From Sphingobacteriales bacterium (GTDB lineage: Bacteria > Bacteroidota > Bacteroidia > Chitinophagales > UBA2359), in NCBI GenBank assembly GCA_016718845.1, contig JADKCK010000076.1, positions 1 through 25,116 on the forward strand: 25,116 nucleotides of DNA. Reading direction: 5' to 3'. How positions within the stretch are numbered: position 1 is the stretch's first letter; every line of letters begins with the position of its first letter. Shown here piece after piece: positions 16,318-23,132 of the stretch. Below the pieces are notes generated by a model, which saw nothing but the letters and a program-made list of their open reading frames with translations, was not told the origin of the DNA and did no database searches. The position numbers and the translations under genes were made by a program.

Positions 16318-16386
16318 AAAGAAACAGCAAACAATAACATTTTAAACAACTGCCCTAAGGCAGACAAACAAATAAAGCTAAACAAG

Positions 16387-17688
16387 TTGGAAATTGTAAT
16401 AATTATAGTGCTACTGTTGTTAAACGGGCTTTTTTCGATGAGCGAAATAGCGCTATTATCATCGCGCCGCTCGCGATTAGAAGAGAAAGCAAAGCAGGGA
16501 AAATCAGGCGCTAAAATTGCCCTCGATTTGCTCAAACATCCCGAACGGTTTTTGTCGACGGTACAAATAGGCATTACCGTAGTAGGGGTTATATTGGGTG
16601 CCTTTGGCGGCGAAGCATTTGCCACAAAACTCGACCCACTTTTGCAAAATATAGGCGTGCCTATTACCTACAGCTACAACATAGCATTTGGGGTGGTTGT
16701 TACTATTATTACCTACTTATCTATTGTTATTGGCGAGTTAGTACCCAAAGCTATCGGTATTACTTATGCCGAAAGTATTACGGTTAACTTATCGCCATTG
16801 ATGCGCTTTTTAGCTCTAGTTGCCAAACCAATGGTTTTTTTACTAACCATATCTACCAAATCAATACTCAAACTGTTGGGCATAAAAGATAGAGTTGAAG
16901 CACCTGTAACCGAAGAAGAAGTAAAAACCATGATAGAACAAGGTACGCAACATGGCGTTTTTGAGCAAGAAGAAGGCGATATGATAAAAAGTATTTTTAG
17001 GTTTGGCGACCGAAAAGCATACGCCATTATGACCGCCCGACAGGAAATATCTTGGTTAGATGTAAATGATAGCTTGGAAGAAGTAAGAATGCAAGTGTAC
17101 AATAGCAACTTTACCAAGTTCCCGGTTTGCGATGGCGATTTAGACGATATAATCGGCGTTTTGTCGGTGAAAGATTTTTTAAAAGCCGAAAAACAACATC
17201 AACTCGATTTGCGCACCTTAGTAGCCCAACCCCTATATATACCCGAAAACCTGATGGCTATCAAAATCCTAGAACGTTTTCGCGAAAAACGTACCTATAT
17301 GGGTATTGTGGTAGACGAGTTTGGCTCTACTATTGGTATGATTACCATGCACGATTTAGTAGAAAGTATTTTTGGCGACCTGCCCGGCTTTGACGAACCC
17401 GAAGACCCAGATATCGTAACCCGCGACGATGGCTCGATGTTTATAGATGGCTCGATGCAAATAGACGAACTGCGCGATATTATAAACATACCCGCCCTTG
17501 ACGACGAAAAAGAAGAAGGTGAATATGCTACATTAGGTGGTTTTATGATGTATAAACTAGGCAAAGTACCACACGAAGGCGATATTTTTACTGCTGATGG
17601 CTACAAATTTGAAGTAGTTGACATGGACGGCAACCGCGTTGATAAAGTTTGGGTGAAAAAAGACGAAGGCGAAACCAATAATTACTGA
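16387..17688 (+). CDS. CNNM/CBS-domain membrane protein (HlyC/CorC/TlyC family)
   Basis: The 433-residue inner-membrane protein has the three-part layout of this family. A CNNM (DUF21) membrane domain covers about 1-165, with helices near 1-20, 55-75, 92-115 and 130-155 and the signatures NGLFSMSEIALLSS and IGELVPKAIG. A CBS pair (about 185-325) includes FTKFPVCDGDLDDIIGVLSVKDF and TYMGIVVDEFGSTIGMITMHDL. A C-terminal CorC/HlyC domain (about 345-430) includes GSMQIDEL and EYATLGGFM. Relatives are linked to magnesium (or cobalt) export. The start is TTG at 16387: it gives the family-typical first helix, and no in-frame ATG occurs before the residue in SMSE. The combination of TTG and a long structured leader suggests post-transcriptional control. 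The stop codon overlaps the flank of repeat copy B. Confidence 0.92.
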   Translation: MEIVIIIVLLLLNGLFSMSEIALLSSRRSRLEEKAKQGKSGAKIALDLLKHPERFLSTVQIGITVVGVILGAFGGEAFATKLDPLLQNIGVPITYSYNIAFGVVVTIITYLSIVIGELVPKAIGITYAESITVNLSPLMRFLALVAKPMVFLLTISTKSILKLLGIKDRVEAPVTEEEVKTMIEQGTQHGVFEQEEGDMIKSIFRFGDRKAYAIMTARQEISWLDVNDSLEEVRMQVYNSNFTKFPVCDGDLDDIIGVLSVKDFLKAEKQHQLDLRTLVAQPLYIPENLMAIKILERFREKRTYMGIVVDEFGSTIGMITMHDLVESIFGDLPGFDEPEDPDIVTRDDGSMFIDGSMQIDELRDIINIPALDDEKEEGEYATLGGFMMYKLGKVPHEGDIFTADGYKFEVVDMDGNRVDKVWVKKDEGETNNY

Positions 17689-17800
17689 TGTTACGCAGCC
17701 CTTCGGTCCCTCGGTTCCGCGTGGGGGGCGGCGTTAAGCTTTGGAAAGCTTAGCGGAATGTTGCCCTCCCCACCCTTTTTGGTTCTTTTCGTACCCTAGT
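17689..17800 (+). repeat. Structured dispersed repeat, copy B
   Basis: It begins TGTTACGCAGCC immediately after the CNNM stop codon. The outer stem is GC-rich (17721-17732 with 17763-17773, 11 bp with one G-U and one bulged base). Inside it the core GGCGTTAA...TTAGCGGAATGTTG is identical to copy A. The inner stem (17732-17741 with 17746-17755) includes the self-complementary TAAGCTTTGGAAAGCTTA. A 7-nt 3' bulge GAATGTT separates the two stems, as in copy A. The CCCTTTTTGGTT tail resembles the CTTTTTTGGTT of copy A. Position and stem strength suit a terminator for the CNNM gene. Confidence 0.6.
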
Positions 17801-17917
17801 CAGGAGTAATTAACTAAACAGATGATAACGCATACGACATGCTAAATAACCAACATTTTAATATGTTTTATCTTTTTTTTGTTTTTTTCAACCATTTTAA
17901 TTGTCAAAAAAACAAAA

Positions 17918-18808
17918 ATGCCAACAACTATCTTTTCTAAAACGCTTTTGCTTTCGTTTACTATTATTGTATGTCTATCATCTTGCAAACGCAACGACGA
18001 CACAAACCAAGCTTGCAACCTACACCCCGAGTTGTGCAACCGCCAATACAATCAAGTAGCATATCCCGCTACCCACAACTCGCAAAGCTATAGCCCTACT
18101 TTTAATGCCCTTGTAGCCAATCAAAACCACAACATTACTCAACAACTTACCGATGGCATACGCTGTTTAAACATAGATGCCTATTTGCTTGTCAACGACC
18201 CCTACTGTACCGATAGTGGTATTTATGTTATTCATGCTTATCCAGGTTTAGGCTGCGAACCAATTGCCAAAGTACTAGGCGAAATAAAAACTTTTTTAGC
18301 CGCCAACCCGCGCGAAGTACTCACCATTACCATGGAGGACACCAATTTAAGCATTGAACAGCTTAACATAGTTTTTGAACAAGCCAACTTAAAACAATAC
18401 CTATATAAAGGTAACACCCAAAACTGGGCAACCTTAGCCCAAATGATTGACCAAAACCAACGATTAGTGGTATTTGCCGATATTCATAATGCCGATTCGA
18501 TAGCAGGTTTTCGGAAAAACTGGGATTATATTGTAGATACCGACTACGATGCACAAAGCCGTGCCGATTTTTCGTGCAATTTTTATCGAGGTAATGCCAA
18601 CAATTCGCTTTATCTTGTCAATCATTTTATTACTACGCTTTCGCCCAACCCCGACTCGGCAGCGGTAGTTAATGCCAATCCGTTTTTGCTTAACCGTTTG
18701 CGCAACTGCCAACAACAAAGCGGCAAATTACCCAACTTTGTATACGTTGACTTTTACGATACCGGCGATTTGTTCGCGGCTATTGATAGCCTAAATGGTG
18801 TAAAATAA
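17918..18808 (+). CDS. PI-PLC X-domain-like lipoprotein
   Basis: The ATG at 17918 is chosen over 17879 because it starts a lipoprotein signal (MPTTIFSKTLLLSFTIIVCLSSC, lipidated Cys23), giving 296 residues. The mature part matches the phosphatidylinositol-specific phospholipase C X-domain TIM barrel of the eukaryote-like PI-PLCXD group. It has AYPATHNSQS with catalytic His53, DGIRCLNIDAYL with Arg82 and Asp87, and YVIHAYPGLG with the second catalytic His106. It also has FLAANPREVLTITMED and a C-terminal YVDFYDTGDLFAAIDSLNG. Both histidines are present, so phosphodiesterase activity on inositol phospholipids or glycosyl-PI is plausible; the substrate is inferred. It is envelope-anchored. A TATCTTTT (17869-17876) matching 7 of 8 bases of TAnnTTTG lies about 40 bp upstream. 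It is convergent with the HPF gene. Confidence 0.85.
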   Translation: MPTTIFSKTLLLSFTIIVCLSSCKRNDDTNQACNLHPELCNRQYNQVAYPATHNSQSYSPTFNALVANQNHNITQQLTDGIRCLNIDAYLLVNDPYCTDSGIYVIHAYPGLGCEPIAKVLGEIKTFLAANPREVLTITMEDTNLSIEQLNIVFEQANLKQYLYKGNTQNWATLAQMIDQNQRLVVFADIHNADSIAGFRKNWDYIVDTDYDAQSRADFSCNFYRGNANNSLYLVNHFITTLSPNPDSAAVVNANPFLLNRLRNCQQQSGKLPNFVYVDFYDTGDLFAAIDSLNGVK

Positions 18809-18882
18809 TACCCTAAATTATTGACCAAAACAAATTTTGTACTCAAAATCTATTAAACGCATTGATATTGAACGATAAAAAC

Positions 18883-18922
18883 AAAAAAATCCGCTTTATT
18901 TATTGATAAAGCGGATTTTTTT
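18883..18922. terminator. Bidirectional intrinsic terminator between PI-PLC-like gene and hpf
   Basis: A perfect 17-bp stem (18883-18899 with 18906-18922) with a 6-nt loop carries a 7-nt A run on its left arm and a 7-nt T run on its right arm. It lies between converging stop codons. Confidence 0.88.
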
Positions 18923-18949
18923 AGTGGTTTTGGGTATGCATAACAGCAA

Positions 18950-19249
18950 TTATGGCTGTACTTTTTCTTTGTGTCGAGTAACTTGACGTTTAAGATTTTC
19001 GACAACTATGTCGAGTGCCTCTTCAAATGTTTTAGCAGTGTCGGTGGCTATCAGTTGTGTGCCAGGTAAGTTAAGTTTAACTTTAAGTACCTTGTCTTTG
19101 ATAGCACTGCTTTTACTGTCTAAACTTAGGTAAACTTCGGCATCAATGATGCGGTCAAAATAATGTGCTAGTTTGCCTACTTTACGTTCAATGTACTCCG
19201 TTAGCGGTTCGGCTGCGGTAAACTGGATTGCCTGGATGTGTATCCTCAT
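18950..19249 (-). CDS. hpf: Short ribosome hibernation promoting factor (HPF/RaiA/YfiA family)
   Basis: This 99-residue cytoplasmic protein binds the small ribosomal subunit in slow growth. It starts MRIHIQAIQFTAAEPLTEYIERKVGKL and continues with the family pattern: a DAEVYLSLD strand, KVKLNLPG and TFEEALDIVVENLKRQVTRHKEK at the C-terminal helix. It is the short form, lacking the C-terminal dimerisation domain of long HPF. The frame opens at 19315, but the start at 19249 matches the family; the extension overlaps the promoter. TATCTTTG on the minus strand is about 64 bp upstream of the ATG. The DUF3078 gene upstream is in the same orientation but has its stop 160 bp beyond the promoter, so this gene is likely transcribed alone. 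Confidence 0.92.
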   Translation of the reverse strand: MRIHIQAIQFTAAEPLTEYIERKVGKLAHYFDRIIDAEVYLSLDSKSSAIKDKVLKVKLNLPGTQLIATDTAKTFEEALDIVVENLKRQVTRHKEKVQP

Positions 19250-19312
19250 AGTTACAGATTTAAATGAAAAAATGAAAAAAACAATCTTCCGAAGAAGTGG
19301 GGGTAACGGAGT

Positions 19313-19344
19313 CAAAGATAGCAGGTTTTGCGCAAACTACCAAA
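19313..19344 (-). promoter_or_regulatory. Promoter of the HPF gene
   Basis: On the minus strand TTTG (19344-19341), a 20-bp gap and TATCTTTG (19320-19313) make a good Bacteroidota promoter, with a leader of about 57 nt. Confidence 0.7.
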
Positions 19345-19483
19345 TAATTTACCCAAAATTCGTGTTTTTTTTAAAAAAAAAACGATTCTCCAATTTTTAG
19401 CCACTTAATAAGGCATTTGGGGCAATAATAGCATCAAATTTACACACAAAAAGAAAAATAAATAACTATTTGTATGCTAAAAA

Positions 19484-20707
19484 CTACCTTTGATGACCAA
19501 ATTGATAGTTTAGACTTGCCCCAAAGAAAAACCGACTTTGTATGCCTTTTGTGGTATCTCCTTTTCGATTAAAAACGGTAATATCAGCATCTTTAATTAA
19601 TTGATGCTCAAAAGTGGTATTAAAGTAAAGTGTTTTACCCGCAAAAGTAATAGGCACTCTAAAATCTATTTTGTTTAACCAATTAACATCCATCGTTAAA
19701 CTGGTATTTTTAGGATCCGAGATGCCATTAAATTTGTTTTTGATGAAATTTTTGAACAAACCCATTCGCGACCTAAACGTTACATTTTTTATGCCCGAGT
19801 ATACAAAAATAATGTCGGTAGCTGCTCCAAACTCGGGTCTTACTTTTTGTACTGCGTTGTTATCTACATCAATAATGTTGCCATAAATACCTGTACTATT
19901 GCTTTGTTCAATGCCAACACCCGACGAAAGTGAGTAAATTCGAGCAATATCGTTGTTTTGTACAATAGTTGTTTTTGATTGAGCCAACATATCTACCGAA
20001 AATTGCATTTTGGAGTTACCTTCTTTAAGTGGCTCCCATTTAATACCTACACTTAGGGTTGTATTTGCCGGCGAAACAAAACGGCTAACAATACTATTGG
20101 TATCCGACGGATACAAGGCACTTACATTGGCAGTTAATCCTGGGTTTTCGGGCTGAAACTGTAGGGTAGGTAAAAATTGTGTAGTAAAGGTGATAGGTAA
20201 AGTTAAGGAAACATTATCGTTAAATTTGTAGCCTAACGAAGAGGTAATAGAAAAAATATCGAGCGATTTACGCCAAAATTTGGTGTTTGGATTGTCTTTT
20301 ATTAAAAAAGCATTAGAGCCTACTAAGCCAATATCAAACTTACCCGTATTGGATAAGGTAAATTTTCCTTTTTGATAATCGGCAAATAAGTCAATATTGG
20401 TGTCTATATTAGTGGTGTTTATTGCCCCCGCCGACCAATTGCCATAGTTGTTTAGCGCAAATCCTAATTGCCCCATTCCACCTATTCGCCAGCCCATATC
20501 AGGCGCGTTAGTCTCTACGCTAACTACCAAATCTTGGCTTTTCGGAGGTTTGACTTTGGCGTTCTTGGGCGGATGTATAGTTCGGGGGGCTGTGAAAAAA
20601 TTAGGTGGGTAAACATATACAGAGTCTGTTTTGCTTGGCGTTTGTGCTAACACTTGTGTTGTACTTACTAATAAAAATGCAAATAGTGTAAAAAACAATT
20701 TCTCCAT
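19484..20707 (-). CDS. DUF3078 family outer-membrane-type protein
   Basis: The ATG at 20707 is chosen because it starts a signal peptide (MEKLFFTLFAFLLVSTTQVLAQ); the product is 407 residues. The motif 'WRIGGMGQLGFALNNYGNWSAGAINTTNI' near 70-100, 'SLGYKFNDNVSLTL', 'GIYGNIIDVDN' and the C-terminal 'SRFFFGASLNYQFGHQR' are the pattern of DUF3078 proteins of Bacteroidota. Alternating strands and an aromatic end suggest a beta-barrel in the outer membrane. Function is unknown. A second, broken member lies directly upstream on the same strand, so the pair is a tandem duplication. An intrinsic terminator (20771-20806) separates them, so this gene should have its own promoter; only TACCTTAG (about 20750-20743), a weak match, is visible. 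Confidence 0.87.
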   Translation of the reverse strand: MEKLFFTLFAFLLVSTTQVLAQTPSKTDSVYVYPPNFFTAPRTIHPPKNAKVKPPKSQDLVVSVETNAPDMGWRIGGMGQLGFALNNYGNWSAGAINTTNIDTNIDLFADYQKGKFTLSNTGKFDIGLVGSNAFLIKDNPNTKFWRKSLDIFSITSSLGYKFNDNVSLTLPITFTTQFLPTLQFQPENPGLTANVSALYPSDTNSIVSRFVSPANTTLSVGIKWEPLKEGNSKMQFSVDMLAQSKTTIVQNNDIARIYSLSSGVGIEQSNSTGIYGNIIDVDNNAVQKVRPEFGAATDIIFVYSGIKNVTFRSRMGLFKNFIKNKFNGISDPKNTSLTMDVNWLNKIDFRVPITFAGKTLYFNTTFEHQLIKDADITVFNRKGDTTKGIQSRFFFGASLNYQFGHQR

Positions 20708-20763
20708 AAATTTAGCCGTTTTTAATTTACTTGGTTGTTTTGATTTAGCTAAGGTAAGCAACA

Positions 20764-20806
20764 CAAAAAAATTGCCCTACTACCTTTTTTTAGGTAATAG
20801 GGCAAT
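20764..20806 (-). terminator. Intrinsic terminator of the broken DUF3078 gene
   Basis: A 15-bp stem (20792-20806 with 20771-20785) has one position that is a U-G pair only in the minus-strand RNA. A T run (20770-20764 read on the minus strand) follows it. Both points fix the direction as minus. Confidence 0.82.
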
Positions 20807-20888
20807 AATAATGCCAAAATAGGGTATATGGCTATATTTAAAGTACAACTTGATTGTAGTTTAAAACTATATTAAGCTAGCTTTGTAC

Positions 20889-22012
20889 TTACTTTTTGTA
20901 ACCAAACTGATAGGTTAAGCCAGTACCAAAGTATAAACGGCTTTGTGCGCCAATGCCGGAACCATCATTTGCTAATCCACTGCGGTCGTTATTACGAATA
21001 AAGTGTTCGCCTTGATAAACAGCAACATCGGCATCGTACAATAAGAAGTGTGCAAGTGTAGCGTTGAAGTTAAATGTTTTACCAAACAAGCTAATGGGGT
21101 AGTTAAAGTCTAATTTGTTTGCCCAGTTTACGTCCACGTTTTTCAATTGTGCTTTTTGTGTAAAATCGCCAAAACTGTTTGAAATAAAGTTTTCGAACAA
21201 GCCCAAGGTAGACGAAAATACCACGTTTTTGATACCTTTATAGGCAAAGCTAATGTTTAAACCCGAACCTAATTGCGGACGGAACTTTTGTACTTTGTGT
21301 TCGATGGTATCAATAATGTTGCCATAGATGCCTGAGCGGTCTAGTAAAGTAGTGCACCAGCTACAAGGCGTACCAGCTATGGCATCATCGGCAACTATGG
21401 TGCCTTCAAATTTAAAGGTAAAACCAATTTAAAACTTCCCATCGTTGTTGGCTTTTAGGTGTCCGAACCCGAACCAACAGTTACAATGCAGGCGATAAAA
21501 TTGGCAACAACGTCTGGTCGGTATCAGAAGTTGGCAGCAAAACCATCACACCAACTTGAAGATGTTGGATTAAGACGTAAATAAAGTGGGGGGGGAAGGT
21601 AAGCGGTCCAACTTAACTCGTCGTTGATTTTGTAACCAATGCGCGATTGCAAGTCAATAAGGTCGCCCGATTTACGAAAATCGGTTAAAACCTCCGACTT
21701 GATAATGCCTAATGCGAAATTACCACCGTTTGTCCATGTCAATTTGTCTTTTGCATAATCGGCAAAAACACCTAAGTTACCATCTATGGTAGTGGTATTT
21801 ACTGCACCGGCTGCCCAGTTGCCAAAACTGTTAAGGGCAAAATTGGCACGTCCAGTTCCACCTGTTTTCCAATCCGAATCAGAGGTGACTGCTGTTGCTT
21901 CTTTTTTTGCTGCATCGGCAGCTTTTTTTGGCGTGGCTTTTACACGCTCTTGTGCTTGTACTGTGCTGGCTACCAGCAAAAACGTAACTAATGTAAGAAT
22001 TAGTTTTTTCAT
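20889..22012 (-). pseudogene. Broken DUF3078 paralogue with several frame lesions
   Basis: The 5' part (22012 to 21524) encodes a signal peptide (MKKLILTLVTFLLVASTVQAQ) and 'DWKTGGTGRANFALNSFGNWAAGAVNTTTI', the DUF3078 signature shared with the intact neighbour. It runs out of homology after 'NDELSWTAYL', at a run of eight C (minus strand; 21589-21596). The sequence related to the neighbour then continues in another frame as 'LLPTSDTDQTLLPILSPAL', compared with 'LYPSDTNSIVSRFVSPAN'. It shifts again near 21485, and a frame with 'FGFGHLKANNDGKF' hits TAA at 21431-21429. Reading on in that frame gives 'IGFTFKFEGTIVADD', 'SGIYGNIIDTIEHKVQKFRPQLGSG' and the normal end 'LTYQFGYKK'. There are thus at least two frameshifts plus one stop. 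Either the gene is decaying or the local assembly is poor; the homopolymer run makes sequencing error possible. The missing ATG-started middle is not a separate gene. Confidence 0.8.
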
Positions 22013-22193
22013 AAACTTGACTGTTTTTTGTAAGCTTTTTGCTTAATTTAAGTTGATGTAAAATAGAATAACGCTTATTAAGACCATAAAGTCACGCAAT
22101 GGTCACAACTTTTACCAAAATTTGTAATTATTTTGTCAAATTTATTTTTCAGTAAATAGTTTAGTTTTGTCAACAGTTACATCGCCAAAAGCA

Positions 22194-22229
22194 AAAACGC
22201 CAACAAGATATACCTCTTGTTGGCGTTTT
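22194..22229 (-). terminator. Intrinsic terminator of the SDR gene
   Basis: A perfect 15-bp stem (22194-22208 with 22215-22229), with a 6-nt loop and A/T runs at its base, lies 38 bp past the SDR stop codon. It separates the SDR from the broken DUF3078 gene. The rest of 22013-22266 shows no clear promoter. Confidence 0.8.
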
Positions 22230-22266
22230 ATGGTAAAGTACATCATCACTAATTAATTGTTTGTTA

Positions 22267-22974
22267 TTAAAGCAGTTTTATGCTCGACATGCCCCCGTCA
22301 ACGCTCAATATTTGCCCAGTTAGCCAACTTGCGGTATCGGACAATAAAAATACGCTAACACCTGCAATATCGCTTGTTGTGCCTATTCTGCCAAGCGGGT
22401 GTCGTTTTGATGCCGCCTCGCGTTTTTCGGTGCTTGACAACAAAGCGGCTGCCAAAGGCGTATCGGTTAGCGACGGAGCAATGGCATTTACCCTAATTTG
22501 ATAACCAACCCACTCGGCAGCCAACGACTTTGCCAAACCCTCGACCGCCGATTTTGCTACTGCCACCGACGCATGAAAACCCATACCCATGCGCACCGCA
22601 ACTGTGCTGTATAACACTACGCTACTGCCTTTGGCGGCTTTTAAGGCGGTAAAAGTTTGCTGTAAGGTACGCACTGCGCCCAACACATTTACCTGAATAT
22701 CGCTCATAAAATCTTGCTCGCTAAGGCGGTTAAAGGGTTTTAAGTTAATACTACCTGGGCAATAAACCACCCCATGCAACACCGCCGGAAGGTTGCTCAA
22801 CACAAACGCTTGTGTAACATCAATTGCCTGAAACGAAACGCCCAAATCGGCTAATTCATCGGTTAAATGCCGGGCAGCTACCCATACATTTGCACCTGCT
22901 TGTGTTAATTGGCGCACTGTCTCTAAACCTATACCTTTGCTACCACCTATTACCAAATAATTTTTGTTGTTCAT
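22267..22974 (-). CDS. Short-chain dehydrogenase/reductase family protein without the usual Tyr
   Basis: The 235-residue cytoplasmic protein has the SDR Rossmann fold, with the nucleotide motif GGSKGIG at 10-16. 'YCPGS' at 71-75 takes the place of NNAG. Asn96 (VNVLGA) and Ser123 (YSTVAV) are present, and Lys141 is in 'AVAKSAVEGLAKSLAAEW'. The C-terminal 'NAIAPSLTDTPLA' and 'LTGQILSVDGG' are standard. Where the catalytic Tyr of YxxxK should be (residue 137) there is Val. From memory, a Bacteroidota/proteobacterial SDR subgroup shares the 'FHASVAxAK' pattern, so this may be family-wide and not a loss. Substrate and cofactor are unknown. The start at 22974 is ATG and gives the full fold. The gene has its own terminator and no close partner. 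Confidence 0.87.
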   Translation of the reverse strand: MNNKNYLVIGGSKGIGLETVRQLTQAGANVWVAARHLTDELADLGVSFQAIDVTQAFVLSNLPAVLHGVVYCPGSINLKPFNRLSEQDFMSDIQVNVLGAVRTLQQTFTALKAAKGSSVVLYSTVAVRMGMGFHASVAVAKSAVEGLAKSLAAEWVGYQIRVNAIAPSLTDTPLAAALLSSTEKREAASKRHPLGRIGTTSDIAGVSVFLLSDTASWLTGQILSVDGGMSSIKLL

Positions 22975-23048
22975 TGGTTTAATGTTTGTTTTTTAAACTG
23001 CACCATAAAACACCCCAAAAGCCTAAAAGTTTAGCCATAGCCACATTA

Positions 23049-23083
23049 AAAACACCAACAAGCTATTACGCCGTTGGTGTTTT
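23049..23083 (-). terminator. Intrinsic terminator of the beta-helix/T9SS gene
   Basis: An 11-bp stem (AAAACACCAAC at 23049-23059 with 23073-23083) encloses a 13-nt loop. On the minus strand it is followed by TTTTT, 50 bp past the stop codon at 23133. Confidence 0.75.
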
Positions 23084-23132
23084 ATTTTTATGGTAATGCC
23101 ATCATTCACAATTTAGCCATTACTACCCCTTA

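Noticed and set aside
20889..21224. Separate 111-codon gene starting at GTG 21224
   Set aside because: The frame is open upstream to 21428 with DUF3078 homology; it is the 3' part of the broken paralogue.
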